A stretch of DNA of 64,000 bases, taken from positions 1-64,000 of the forward strand of contig QANZ01009912.1 of NCBI GenBank assembly GCA_003254925.1. The letters are read 5' to 3'. Below are positions 48,390 to 61,600 of this stretch, piece after piece. Within the stretch, counting starts at the first letter, position 1. Every line of letters starts with the position of its first letter. The DNA comes from Chamaecrista fasciculata. Lineage: Eukaryota > Streptophyta > Magnoliopsida > Fabales > Fabaceae. The position numbers and the translations under genes are program-made. The notes below the pieces were generated by a model. It ran no database searches, had not been told where the DNA came from, and saw nothing but the letters and a program-made list of their open reading frames with translations.

Positions 48390-50400
48390 TAAGGTAAAAC
48401 CTATATTTAAATCTGAATTTTCAATTCAAAATTATTCAAAATAAAAATTAACTGAAATTATAAAAATAATTTAACTTTATTTTCTTATTCATGAGTGTTG
48501 CTTTGATTTTAAGGGAGTTACATTGGCTTTACCGAACTATTGGTAATGGCACATTGGCACTAAAGTAATATAGGTAGGAGAAAAGAAGTTATATATATAT
48601 TAAACGGATTTTTCATTATTTATCAAAAAATTATTATTTGCTTTCATGAACAAATCAAAATGTGAAATTCAAATCAAAATGTGAAATTCCTTTTGATATG
48701 TATATATAGCACTTTTTCTTTTTGGTAGGAATATATATATATAGATAGATTTATCTAACATGTGCTCTTAGGGTATATTTTAAGATTTCTTCTGATTAGT
48801 TAGTAGAGCATCTTATATTTCAAAATCTACCAAAATTCATTTAAAAGATAATTTTTAATGTTTGAAAACTCACTTGATGAATCAAAAGAAGGATCATATA
48901 TATATATATATATATCACTTTGATAAGTTGTGTGAGATCTAGCGTATTTATCATTTTAACTAGATTATTTTTTTGTCAGAATTTGTAACTACAGTTTTTT
49001 TTTTTGGTCAGAAATTTGTAACTGGATAGGGTTAGAATTTTTTTTTGTTTGGGAATAAAACAGAAGGGCCTAGCCTAGTTTTAGTAGAGTGGGCTAAGCT
49101 GGCCCATATATAAAAGTATGGGCCGTTGTTTATTTTCTTCTTAACTAACATATTTTGATGAGACCATTGAAGTTTTGACATGGTACTATCCAATTGGGTT
49201 TTAGTTAGTTTAAGGGCCTGTTTGGGAGATAAGCTCATCCCATTTCATCTCATTTGATGAAATGAGATGGGATGATTGAGTAGTGAAAATGAGATGAAAT
49301 TATGTATTGGTATTTAGATGATTTGAGAGAAAATGATGTTAAATAGGATGTGAAATCATATAAAAGGGTATGTAATAATTGTTGTTGGTTGAAATAAGTT
49401 TATAGATATTTTAAATTGTATAGGAATAGAAATGGTAAGAAATAATGAAATGAAATGAAAATAATGAAATAAAATGATAGGTGTTTGATTGTAGTTTGAA
49501 TTGAATGATATGGAAATGGGATGATCTTGGAATTTGTGCTAATGATGAATTTTGGGATGATGTTTTAGGACCATCCCAAATGAGATGATGGGACCAAAGT
49601 GCAAATAATATGGAAATTATTGCAAACGTATAATTTGGTCCATAACTTTGTATCAATCCAATGAATTAGTACTTAAAATGTGTAAACTATAATTTGGGGC
49701 TCGTAAAAAATCGCAATTATCAATAATCGAGTCTATTTATGATATTCAATAACAAAAAAAAAGAACAAACAATAGGTTGAAGATCAAAATGCAACTAATC
49801 TCGTAGTTTGAGAAACAAAACAAAATCATAAATAGTTTTAGGACCCAAACGAAACAGATCTCATTGTTTAAGGACCAAAATGCCATCAATAGCAACAAAA
49901 GGGAAGATAATAAATTATTTTAATTTTTACAAAGAAATATAGTAAGATTGCTATATTAAAAAATTGTTGGGATTGAATTGTATATTTTACTCACAAAAAT
50001 ATAGGAAGGTTGAAATGGGATGATTTTGGACAAGAAAATAGAACCAAAAATAGTTTACAAACCAAACTGCAACTCATCTCGTAGTTTGACAAGAAAACAA
50101 AACCAAAAATAGTTTTATGACCCAAACTGCAACTCATCTAGAACAGGAAGAAAAAGGCAACACACCTTAAGTTCTAGTCTAGAAACTAGAAAATTTACAA
50201 CCAAAACACCATAAATACAACATTTTCTTTTGAAAAAAAGATGACTGAAGTGAACTCTACAAGGCAACACACCTTGTCATCCTCTTTGAGGAAGTTTCAA
50301 GTCATCTCCTCTGTAATTAGCTCAAGTTGCAACTCTAGATCTTGTCATCTTCTCTGAAAAAGCTTCAACATCATCTTCTACTTTCAGATCCAGATCTAAT
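48390..50400. other. Intergenic, MITE debris, no gene seen
   Basis: It has (AT)n at about 48896-48916. A segment at 49213-49580 begins GGGCCTGTTTGGGA, like Tourist/Harbinger MITEs, with internal GAAATGAGATGGGAT repeats but no certain right end. Single arms of the 'ttaggacccaaac' family lie near 49780-49880. Confidence 0.4.
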
Positions 50401-50582
50401 GAGAAAATGGAGTAAATCTTGAAAGACAAAAACTCTCTCACTAGAGAGAGAAGACATCCTTCATCTAAAGAAGGAGGAAACTCTTATTTAAAGAGGAGAA
50501 AACCTAAAACAAGAGAAAAAAGAGGAAGGAGGGGGTTGCTGGCCAAACGTAGAAAAGCTTGCAGAAAAACCCTAGAAAAAGT

Positions 50583-50583
<1 letters not shown>

Positions 50584-50633
<50 letters not shown>
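50584..50633 (+). repeat. (GA)25 microsatellite
   Basis: About 25 uninterrupted GA units. The surrounding ORF translations on both strands are artefacts of this run. Confidence 0.95.
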
Positions 50634-50638
<5 letters not shown>

Positions 50639-51517
50639 TTTTTAGGTCACACGACATGCTACACAATCTTTAATTGAACGGGTTGCTATATACGTGTGAA
50701 ACATACAAAGAAAATAAAGAGTCTAAATATCTTAATTATATGACTTAAGTAGTAACTTTATAAAGAGTCTATTTTGAAAACATGCATGTAGGATAGATTT
50801 GAAACAGATGAAAGATTTATGACCAATTTAGAATTTTACTGTTACTTTTATGTATGTTATTTACCCGATGATGACATGTCTTGTGGGGTATTGCGTGGGC
50901 ATCTAATTAGTTCAACGTTATTTGGTTCCTAATTATCAATACGGCTTGAATCGGGTCCACCAAGTGAAATACATTTTCTGGTTACAGCTTAGGCAATATT
51001 TTTTTATCGTAAATCAAATATAACCAGTCATCATACAAAATCATCCTTGTGCAATTATACTCAACTTCTATGAGTTATAACTACTAATCAGTGTATGAGG
51101 GTCAAAGTTTCGCAAACTATCTGTAAACACCATATTTTATTCGACCAAAAAAATCTAAATCAAAATATTAGAATTAAGTAACTATATTATTAATAAACAA
51201 AAAGAAAAAAATGAAAACACTCTAATGAACTCCAATCACTCTCTTATGAACCTTCCTATTCAAACCCATCTCAAATGAACACTCTCATTTTTAAGCTCAT
51301 TTTTAACTTTAACCCAAGGTTTCACAAATAAAAAATAAAAATAAAATCTCCCTCGTACCATCATCACTCACCAAGGCCCAACAACCAAAACCATTCACAC
51401 CACTCAAGCCCACTTTCCTTGAAAAGGTAACCTAAATACTTACTCTAAATAACAATAATAATTAAAAAAAGAAATATAGAAAAAAGAAAAGAAAGGAAGT
51501 TAAGATCATATCAAACA

Positions 51518-52429
51518 GGCTAAACTCCTATTTTGGTCCCTCAGTTATGCTCAATATTCCAAATTGGTCCTTCAATTATTTTTCATTTCATATTGGTCTC
51601 TCAGTTATCCAAAACTTGGCACAATTGGTCCCTCAAATGTTTTCCATCCATTTTTTCGTTAAAAAAAAAAAGACAAAATTGATTTTTTAACTCCTAAAAG
51701 TTTTAATTTTTGCATTAAGGACATTTTTCTCTATAATAGGACCAAAATGTAAGAAAGAATAAATAACTGGGGGGTTTTAGTTGATTTACCACATTTTTCT
51801 TCTTCTCTCTCGTTCGTCTCTCACTCTCTCTATCTAATCTCTCTCTGGTCTCTCTCTCTCTCTCGACTCTCAATCCAAGGATGAATTTCCTGATGTCTCT
51901 CTCGACTCTCTCTCGATTAGCATCTTGAAATTGATTTTTGAGAACAGAAGAAGAAAAACGAAGGAATCACGATCAAAATTAGAAGAAGATAAGAAACGAT
52001 AACCTTCCGACGACGTTGTCGTACATTCACAAGGTAGGAGCTCCTCCGAAGCATAGTCTGGTGAGCGAGATCAGAAATGGCGTGGGGGAGATCAAGAAAT
52101 TCGTCCTTGGATTGAGAGGAGAGAGAGAGAGACGAACGAGTGAGAGAGAACAAGAAAAATGTGGTAAATCAACTAAACCCCCCAGTTATTTTTTGTTTCT
52201 TACATTTTGGTCCTATTGTAGAAAAAAATATCCTTAATGCAAAAATTAAAACTTTTAGGAGTTTAAAATCAATTTTGTCCTTTTTTTACGGAAAAATGGA
52301 TGGAAAACATTCGAGTGACCAACTGTGCCAAGTTTTGGATAACTGAGGGAACAATATGGAATGAAAAATAACTGATGGACCAATTTGAAACATTGAGCAT
52401 AATTGAGTGACCAAAATAAGACTTTGGCC
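51518..52429. mobile_element. Long-TIR MULE-type element (912 bp)
   Basis: The ends are GGCTAAACTCCTATTTTGG on the left, and GGCCAAAGTCTTATTTTGG as the reverse complement of the right. A perfect 9-bp TSD TATCAAACA lies at 51509-51517 and 52430-52438. The terminal inverted repeats are about 285 bp each. The roughly 340-bp centre has CT/GA-rich tracts and short frames on both strands, one of which might be a captured gene piece. No transposase is encoded. Confidence 0.85.
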
Positions 52430-52438
52430 TATCAAACA

Positions 52439-53460
52439 AATCTACTCTTCACCAAAACGCATAAGGCCAAAACGCAGCAGTCAAGGACCTCTAAACATCT
52501 TAGTCTTTACTTATTTCACACATATGCGTCTACACCTCCATTCTTGGGAGATCAGCAAAGTCATTAATGCTAAGCAAAAGAGGCTATCTATTTTTTTTCT
52601 ATCTTTTGGCATCCTACTTTTCTTATTTTGTTTATCATTGGAGGCAATGACCATTCTTCTTCCACATATACGTGTATGTTCCGGGAACAGGATAGGTTCG
52701 TACTTTGGAGGTCCATAGCAAAACAAGATAAACAAGAAAACAACACGGAAACAAGATCAAAGTTAACAATAATAAAATAACACAAGTAATAGAAATAGTC
52801 ACTTGGAGGGTTCTTGACAGGGGAAGCAAAGCACTCCAAGTAAGGACTTAGGCAAGACAAGAGAACTTATAACTTAAGTAAATTGGACTATATTCTAAGG
52901 AGCTCAGAGGATCGATTGGAATTTTCTAGGCGTACTTTCTGGCTGTCAGCGTCTGTCCCTCACTAGAGAAATGAGGACGTATTTATAAAGAAGGCTTAGG
53001 TGGCTCATTACTGATAGTCATGATGGCTATTTATAGGTGGTGTTACATATGATCATGATGGCTATGTATGGTGAAATCATTAATAGGCATAACGGTCAAT
53101 TATGGGTAGACTAAAGATGATGAAACATAAATCTCAATGTTGATGGAAGAGGTTAATGAGGATAACGTAAATATCTGACAAATAGGGTAGGGGTCTGAGC
53201 TCAATAGAACACTACTCCACTTACTAAAGACCAAGACCTTACCTCACTTACTTGGAATAATCGTGACCAAGCACGAAGAGACCTTTACTTCAATCTTACC
53301 AAACCACTCCATATGACTATTCCCAAAGGAAGGAGGGAGGATGGACCTCCCCTCCTTCACAACGCTCCTAACCTTGTCCAAATAAGGATGTTGTGGATGC
53401 CACTTAGCTTCCTCAAGGCCCTTTGCCTCTTGGGTATCATATATTAATTAGCTAATTAAT
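52439..53460 (-). other. Possible LTR-retroelement fragment
   Basis: On the minus strand a TATTTATAAATACG TATA-like motif is followed by CATTTCTCTAGTGAGGGACA. This is leader-like text that I associate with plant gypsy LTRs. No ends, primer site or coding were found, so this is tentative. Confidence 0.25.
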
Positions 53461-55640
53461 TAATTATTATAAAAATTATAGCCATGTAGGAACAGTGTAT
53501 GAAGAAGAAACAAGGGGGGAGATTGGGAGAAGGATCCTCTTGCTAAACCTACACACATAGCAAGGACGACCAAGAAAAAAAGAAAGAAGGAGGAAGAAGA
53601 GGAAACAGAAGCCAATGAGAGAGAGAAACGAGAACTTTCAAAAAATCTTTTCTTGAACATTTGAGTGCGATTTGAGTGAAATTTGAGTGAGGGTTGAAGT
53701 TTGTTGGTGAGTTCTTGAGTTACCCGGTGATTTCCGTGCGTTTTCCGACGAGATTGTTGGATTTTCCGGTGGGTGTCAAACTTTCTGCGTTTTTCAAAAT
53801 AGTCCCTCTGTGTTTTTTTTCTTTCTTCCATTTTCTCCTTTTTTGGGTCCGTTTTCTGAAGAACTCATGGATTAGAGGCTAAGTTGAAACGTTTGGAAGA
53901 GTTCTTGAATACTTTGCTAATTTATTTTCAGAGTTTGGGACTAAAATGAATGAAATTCGAAGGTTTCAAGACTAATATGTAATTACAAGGACATATCTAT
54001 AATTTTTCTTGGCTTTATTCTGTCCAGAGTTGAAATACGAAAACTGAACCAAGAAACTATTCTAGAAATTCATTTTAGTCCCTGTAGAAAGGATTAAAGG
54101 ACCCAAATGAAATAAAAGAATGTGCGAAGATGGGGTGAAATGTAGTTTTAACTTTTCTGTTTTTTTTTTTTGCTTTTTCCTCTTTTTCTTCCTTTCTTCT
54201 TTTTAATTGTTTTGTTTCTTTTATATATATATATATATATTTTCAGTTTTATTAATTTTATTTTATTTGACTTGGTTTTGTTTTATTTTTATTTATTTTA
54301 GTGTCTTTTATTCTGTTTTTCTATTTATTTTTGTTTCCCTTCTTTTTTTTCCAACCATTTATTTTTGTTTTGCTTTTATTTTATTTATATTATTTTATTT
54401 TTTTATTTTTGTTCTCTTTTATTTTTAGTTTACTACTTTTATTTGATTTTGAATTTGTCTTTATTTGTCTACATTATTTTGTTTATTTTACTTCATTTTA
54501 GTTTTGAGTTCTCTTACTCTTATTTTATTTCTTTTATTTAGTTTTTGGTTTTATTTATTTATTTATTTTTCTTCGTTTTATCATCTTTCTAGTTTTTATT
54601 TATTACTTTATACCATATTTTGCAATAATTAAATCATGCATTAGAAATATTTGTTTTTCTTTAGAAAGTCTAAGGATACTTACACTTATCATGGGTAGAG
54701 GAGGTACCCGACTTTCATGTGAGGTGGCTCGCTAGGCCTCTGCCATATGATGTAAGAAATCGTCTCATTGTACTCGACCGTTAATCAGTGCTGGTGGGAA
54801 GATGACTTAGGTTGTGATAGAATTTGCATTGTACGTTTAAATTACAAATTTTTGCGATTTCTTTGTAATTCTGTGTGATGAAATCAGATTTCAACGGCCT
54901 AATGTTTTATCCTGAAGATTAGGAAATTAATTCTTCTTATTAGGATTTATGGTTTTTATATATATATATATTTCATGACCTTTGAAGAAAATCAAAAAAT
55001 ATGTTTTCATTTCAAAATTTTTCAAAAAAATACAAAAGCATGTTTTTATTAAATTCTAGAGTATCACTTAGAATAAACTTGTTTTTTAAGAAAAAACCAA
55101 AAAAATCAAAAAGAGATAAAACCCATGAGAGAAAAAGGTGAGAAAATTTGGGATTTCATAAAAAATCAAATCGACCCGCTTGTCTTGTTATCTTTCGCTC
55201 TAACTAAAATTGAACCAACTCACAATGTTTTCTAGACGAACTACGTGGACTTTGATCCCCTTAAAAGGTACGTAGGCCCTTGGAGTCAGTTCCTTGGTCT
55301 AATCCGATCATCCAAACTTCTCACGTTTTGCATGTGATTGTTTAAGGGTATTTATGGAACACATAACTAAATTACACAATTTAGTAATTAGACGTTGTGG
55401 GGTGCCTAACACCTTCTTCACACGTACTAACTCACAAACCCAATTCTGTTTACAAGACCATTTTGCAAAATTATTTATGAAAAGGTTTTCTAAAGTTTTT
55501 CTTAAAAATTTTACTAGCGAGTCCATGTCAAAACGTTGTTTTTAAAAATGTTTGTAAAATGTTTTCGAAACTTGTTTTAACTTTCTTTTCGCGCACGCCT
55601 TTTGGGTGCGACACTATCCAAAATCCATTAATCCAACATA
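53461..55640. other. Retroelement-like repeat region with T-rich low-complexity core
   Basis: 53880-53965 is related to 720-795. 54130-54650 is a TTTTATTTTA-rich low-complexity block. 55230-55610 contains text such as GGTACGTAGGCCC, GTGGGGTGCCTAACACC and GGGTGCGACA, which resembles LTR termini of plant gypsy elements. No open retrotransposon protein remains. Short ORFs here are not convincing genes. Confidence 0.4.
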
Positions 55641-55693
55641 ATAAATTTCACAAACTATATGTCACAAGCCATCTTATTATATAATATTTATAT

Positions 55694-58550
55694 TTATTGC
55701 TCCAAAGGCATCACAATAATTGGGCTTCTCACATTGTGGGTACTATCTGACCATACCAATGAAGAAATCACTGTTTCATTTGAGACTACTCCTTTCACAG
55801 TCACAACAAAAGATTTCTTCTCATTCAATGACTTGAATGCGAGAATCCCAGGTTCCACTATAATATTTACCTTTGAACTGGGCAAAACATTTGCCTTATA
55901 AGTTGAATTGACGAACCCTACATTAGTCACAGTCCTATTAAACTTCACACTAAATGGCTTAGATGGCAAAACTGTAGCTCCCAATGAAGGATAATTCAGA
56001 TTTTTCACCAAATCTCTACTAGAAGTCAAAGGACATGTACTATATTCTCCAGAGATTTTCTTAATGTTTGAGGCATTAAAACCAAAGTTGCACAACATTT
56101 CCACATAATCTTCCTTAGATATATCATACACCAAGCCAGGATCACTAGCTTGTATTGGATTCAAATGCCCAGATCCATATTCAAACTCACCAACCAAATT
56201 GGAATCTGGAGAAGACTTGTTCATGGGCTTTGCTGTGGTTAAAATGGCAGATTTGATAGCAGCAGGTGACCAATCTGGGTGAAGGCTCTTCAAATATGCA
56301 GCAATTCCAGAAGCATGAGGGCAAGCCATGGATGTCCCAGATAATATATTATAATTCACAGATCTTTTGTCTGTCATAGACTTTGAAGGGGATGCAATTG
56401 GCGAATATGCAGCCAAAATATCCACTCCTGGGGCACTTATATCTGGTTTTATTATTTCTGGAACTATGGCATTTGGACCACGTGAAGAGAAACTAGCAAC
56501 TATAGGTGCAGTTGGGTCTTCAATGGACTCACTCCTCAAAATTTCAGCTTTTGGGTCTTCGGTTGAGTTTATATAGGAAATAACAATACCATAATCATTT
56601 GTAGAAACATCCAATGAAGGTAGAGACACCACAGTTGAAAAAGCATCTTGATGAAATGCAAATCCTTTATTTACGATGATGCCAGCTACGCCTTGTGACT
56701 GAACAACAGTCTCAAGCGGTACACCCAGACACAAAAGAATCTTTCCTTTCACAAAGTTGGCATCCAAACCATAGCAACCGCGAGCAGAAGGAGCAAAAGG
56801 ATCCTTAGAATTACCATGTGGCATTGTCAAAGGTAATTTGGATCCATTTGAAGAAAATGAATTAATAGAATAGCCAATGATTGTGTGTCCATTCCCAAGG
56901 ACTAATTTGTCGATGATTTTACGGTTTGTGTTGCTTGCTGCTACAGTTAGGACCCATGGTGCCACACTTGACACAGTTTCTGGCTGGCCTGTATTGCCAG
57001 CAGATTGGACGGTCAGGATTCCTCTTTCCATGGCATGAAAAGAACCAATGGCGATGGAGTCGTCTAGGAAGCCACGTGCCGTTGAATATCCTATAGATGC
57101 TGAAATAATGGTGACGCCATCGGATATGGCGTCATCAAAAGCGGCCAACACATCCATGTCGCTGCAAAGTACGCTGCAAGCAACATACATAGCTATTCTG
57201 GCAGATGGAGCCCCTCCTCTTGCACTACCTATTGTTTACCATCTCATAAATCTTATTCTCAACCTTGGATATTTATCAAATTACTTAAACAAAATGGATT
57301 ATATATAATAATAAAGATCACAACATTATATTGGTCCATGAAGTACAAAATGAATTTCGTTTTGGCCTCAAATATTTTTCAATTTTTTTGGATCCTTAAT
57401 GTTTTTAATTTGTTCCATCATTAATTTCTGTCAAATTTCATTTGATTTTTGTTGTAACCTTCGAATTGGACGAAAAATTTGAATAATATCTTTTTTATAC
57501 GTGTTTTAATAATTGAGTGGTGAAAAAATATTTCCCTTGTCTCATCACCACAAAAGTAATTACGATCTCTCTTCATATTATTTAAGAATGAAATTATGAC
57601 ACTAATATTTTTTTTTGCCAATTCACTTATTATTACACATGTAATAGAGAAATCATTCAACTCAAAGATAAGCATATAAATCCTACTGAACCATAATATG
57701 GATTAAGAGCAGAACAAATTGAAAATTTTAAGAATCATTAGTGGAAGAAATTCATGATATACTTTATTGACCAATATATAATAAATTACTATTATTTCCT
57801 CTAATCGTACAACTAATTAATTTGGAGCGTACCTTGTGCTATTCCATAAAAGCTTGTATTATGAACTATGTTCCCAGCTGCTGTTGAGGCCGTGTGAGTT
57901 CCATGGCCTGCTACATCTCGAGCTGAATCACGACCTGCAGCATAGAATCTGGCTCCTATTAGTTTTTTATTGCATGTGAAATTTTTCCCGCCATCACAAG
58001 TGCCCCTCCATTTCTTAGGAACAGGCCCAAAATTTTTGTCACTAAAACTCTCACTTTCTGGCCAAATTCCAGTGTCAATCATTCCAACAATAACCTCACT
58101 TTCAGCTGACGTGTTTTGGTTTGTTGTTATTGCTTTACTAGTAATAATATTCTCAGGGAATCCCAAGAAGTCCCATGATCTTGTTGTCATAGTTCGCAGT
58201 GTTCTGCTTTCAAAAACAGAGACCACACCTTCCATTTGAGCAATCTTGTCCCTTTGGTCACTAGTTAGTTTTGCGGCAAACCCATTGAAGCTTCTCTTGT
58301 AGCTTCGAACCAATGAACTTTTTGAGTGGACTTTATTATCGCTACCATTAATAACTTGTTGAAGAATACTAAGGTGGTGTGAGGTTGGAGAGTAAGAAGA
58401 AGAAGATACCTTAGGAAGTGATCCCATGTAGATGATGTAATTTTTTTTATCATTAGCATCTTCAGAAGCGTCACATAGGAAGGGAATTACTATTGATGCC
58501 AGAAAAATGAGAGAGAGCATAATGAAGGCTATTGAGTTTTCTTTTGCCAT
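55694..58550 (-). CDS. Subtilisin-like serine protease (cucumisin-like, SBT family)
   Basis: A secreted plant subtilase of 750 residues. Exon 1 is 58550-57833 and exon 2 is 57228-55694, both with GT-AG borders and matching phase. I chose the ATG at 58550 (MAKENSIAFIML) because it opens a clean signal peptide of about 26 residues ending near FLCDASE. An upstream in-frame Met at 58610 would spoil this. The I9 propeptide spans about 36-120. The S8 domain has Asp159 (GMIDTGIWPE), His216 (GHGTHT), Asn318 (SAGN) and Ser539 (GTSMACPHASG), so the triad and oxyanion residue are intact. A PA-like insertion lies between His and Ser, and a fibronectin-III-like C-terminus (NRTVTNVG) follows. Substrates cannot be told from sequence. 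Confidence 0.95.
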
Positions 58551-58587
58551 TGAAAAATGGTGTGTGCCAACATTGTAAGCATGGTTC

Positions 58588-58600
58588 ACTATATATACAG
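58588..58600 (-). promoter_or_regulatory. TATA box of the subtilase gene
   Basis: On the minus strand TATATATAG lies about 40 bp before the start codon at 58550. This implies a very short 5' leader or a start site close to the ATG. A longer leader with another TATA farther up is also possible. Confidence 0.45.
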
Positions 58601-58619
58601 TTACACACATAGATCCATG

Positions 58620-60350
58620 TGTACACTATATAAAGTATCAACTACTATTTTTTTTTTTGCCCAAAAAGTGTCAACTTCATTATGACACGGTTGCACTAAT
58701 TTAGAGAATTTGTGAGATTATATTCCAATTCTCCAACAGTTAATTATGAAGACATTAATTACTAAGGAATTAGTGCAAATTATGGGCAACAACTAGCATA
58801 CCCAGATCTAAAGGATTATAATCAGGGACGGACATAGAAAAATCTTATAAGGGGGCAAATTTTTTTTAAAAAAATAGTTATTATATTATATTATATTTAT
58901 ATATAAAATATTTAATTAATATTTTATATACTATATATAGATATTCAGTAAAATAGAAATATAAAATAATAATAATATAAAAATATAAATTTTATTCAAT
59001 GAAAATTAAAGATTTTAGTCTTTTACAAAGTATAGGAATTAATTTAAAAAAATAAGAAATATAGGAAATAAATTAAAAATTTAAGTAAAGTTAATAGAAC
59101 AAATTATTAATTTGTTTCTTTTAATTTATATATAATATGATATTAAATTTAATCTCACAAATTAATCATTGACCATATATGAAATATCAACTTTCTTTAT
59201 TTAACTAATCAATTATCTATTTATAGTTATATACACAATGACTAAAATTCTATTTTGGTCCCTCACGAATTATCTCTTTTCAATTTGATCCTTCATAATT
59301 TTGTTTTTTCAATTTAGTCCCTCAAAAATGTTTTTGTTATCAAAGTTAGTCCTTCTATCCAATTTTTAAAACAGTTAGTGATGTCACACTGTGAAATGAT
59401 GATGTGTAGTCAAGTTAAATGCCACATACAATATATATTTTTTTTATTGTCATATAAGTGTATTTTCTTCGAATTCATAAATAAACATAGATGATGTGGA
59501 ATAAAATAGGGAAAAGTATACTTATGTGGCAATAAAAATGATTATTCTATGTGAATTATAACTTGACATATCATCATTTAACAATACCATATCACTAACT
59601 CTGTTAAAAATTTAATTAGGACTAATTTTGATAACGAAAACATTTGTTAGAGACCAAATTGAAGAAAAAAATTTATGAATGATCAAATTGAAAAAAAAAA
59701 GATAATACATGAGAGACTAAAATAGAATATATATATATATATATTTATAAAGCAGATAACTTTACACGAGAAGTTGACACTTATCCCTCCACTTTTTTTT
59801 TGTCATCATCACTAAATCTGACATGTATTTCTGATTTATTTTTTTTTTTATTTTGTTTACATTTTCAACCAATAGTGATCTGAGTTTGTGCTCTACGTTC
59901 ACTTTCTCTCTCCTTGTTAAGCTATTTTTTTTTATTTTGCTGAACTATTCCCCCCAATTTTTTGTTTTGTTTTGTAAACAACATCAACCAATAGTCATCA
60001 TTCTTTTGTTATCTCTCCTCACTTTTTCTCTCCTTGTTGAGCTTTTTTTTTTTTTTTNAATTTTAGAAAAATATAATTATAGCAAATGAGCTTTATATAA
60101 TATAACTACATGTTAATCAAATTATAAATTAATCAGTTATAATATATATATAAAATATATTATATATTAATGTAAGTTACGGAGCTATCTATTTACAATG
60201 TCCCTGACATTTGAATTGAAATTTTGAAATATAGAAAGTGATCTATCTTTTGTTATATCTGATCACTTTCTCTCTATATATCTTTTATTATACAAAAATC
60301 AGTCAATATTCTTGTGTTTTCAATTATTTTTGTTGACTTAATCTCTCCTC
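58620..60350. other. AT-rich intergenic with a foldback element
   Basis: 59250-59730 is a foldback whose arms read ATTCTATTTTGGTCCCTCA and the complement, about 110 bp each, with no TSD resolved. T-rich tracts and an N at 60058 follow. No gene is seen. Confidence 0.45.
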
Positions 60351-60360
60351 ATTTGGTGCA

Positions 60361-60826
60361 ATTAATAAATGTTGTTAATTCTATTTCCTAATGCATTCTA
60401 TTTCCAATATAGAGTTGGTTGAAAGTACCTCTAATTTCCATTTAATAAATGGTAATTAATAAATGTTGTTTAATTCTATTTCGTAATGCATTCTATTTCC
60501 AATATAGAGTTGGTTGAAAGTACTTCTCTGATTTCCATTTAATAAATGTTGTTTAATTCTATTTCCTAATGTATTCTATTTCCAATCTAAGGTTGGTTGA
60601 AAATATCTAATATATATATGATAATCTGACCTTATCTCTCCTCATTGGGTGCAATTATTAAATGTTGTTTAATTCCATTTCCTAATCCATTCTATTTTCA
60701 ATATAGAGTTAGTTGAAAATATCTTTGATTTCCAATTAATAAATGGTAATTGATAAATGTTGTTTAATTCCATTTCCTAATGTATTCTATTTCCAATGTA
60801 GAGTTGGTTGAAAATATCTCTCATAG
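60361..60826. repeat. Five tandem ~95-bp repeats
   Basis: Units containing AAATGTTGTTTAATTC, then CTATTTCCAATATAGAGTTGG, then TTGAAA. They begin near 60365, 60461, 60544, 60660 and 60754. Spacing varies from 83 to 116 bp because of small insertions. Confidence 0.85.
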
Positions 60827-60829
60827 TCT

Positions 60830-61600
60830 GAATACTCATTTTAAAATGATTCATGAAAGCTAATTTCATCTTCACCCTTCTCTGATAATTTTATCTTCTC
60901 ATCGCTCTCTCTTCTTTTAGTTCATGTTTCTTTTTACGTGCTATTTTCATCCCATTTCTCTTCTTTTGGTGTGTTCTTTTTTATGATTTTTGTATATGAA
61001 ATCATCTTCTTCTCTTTTTTCCAGCAAGAACAAGGCGATCTATCAAGTAGTTATCTGAGAAGACCTCAACGTCGTTTCACGGTCTTCTCTATCAAAGTCT
61101 GTTGCGATACTCTATTTTCGAAAGAAGACGTTCCAAAGATGTCAACTTTTTCGTCGAAGGAGGTATGTTGTGTTTGTGTTGCTTTAATAAATTTATTTAC
61201 TTGCTCTTTTTTTCTCACGATTTTGTCTGTCTAACTATTTCTTCATACAGATTTCTACTCATAGCTTGCACTCGTTCTCTTTTTCTCTTTACTTTGATGG
61301 GTTGTGATTATCATCGTCTTCATCGATCTTCTGCAGATGCTGCTATTGATGTATATATATATATATATTTTTGTGTTATTCCCTTTTTATAGATAAGGTA
61401 CTACCCACAAATATTATTGCTTTCTCTGAGTCGAAGAATTTGGAGGAATATAAAGACAATAATTTATGGAGTTTGAATATGGATCAACAACCTTCAATTT
61501 TGCCACTCTTAGATTGACGTTTTCTTTTTTCTGTGTGCTTCTGTTTTATTTTAATTTCATTCTTTTTAATGTGTCTGATCTTATTGTGTTTTAAACTTAT
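60830..61600 (+). other. Gene-like but unassigned region
   Basis: 61025-61163 is bordered by an acceptor (TTTTTTCCAG) and a donor (GAG|GTATGT). It is open in one frame, including an ATG at 61139 (MSTFSSKE). No domain is recognised and no following exon is evident. It could be a captured exon inside a transposon or chance. Confidence 0.3.

Noticed and set aside
50419..50673. ORFs on both strands around the (GA)n run
   Set aside because: They exist only because a dinucleotide repeat has no stops.
53460..53831. 123-residue minus-strand ORF with a hydrophobic stretch
   Set aside because: Low-complexity Ser/Phe run in repeat DNA; no domain or splice context.
54207..54501. Phe/Leu/Ile-rich ORFs that look like membrane proteins
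   Set aside because: They translate a T-rich low-complexity tract.
59250..59730. Foldback considered as a fully defined MULE element
   Set aside because: The arms are clear but no matching flanking duplication could be found, so it is kept only as a foldback.
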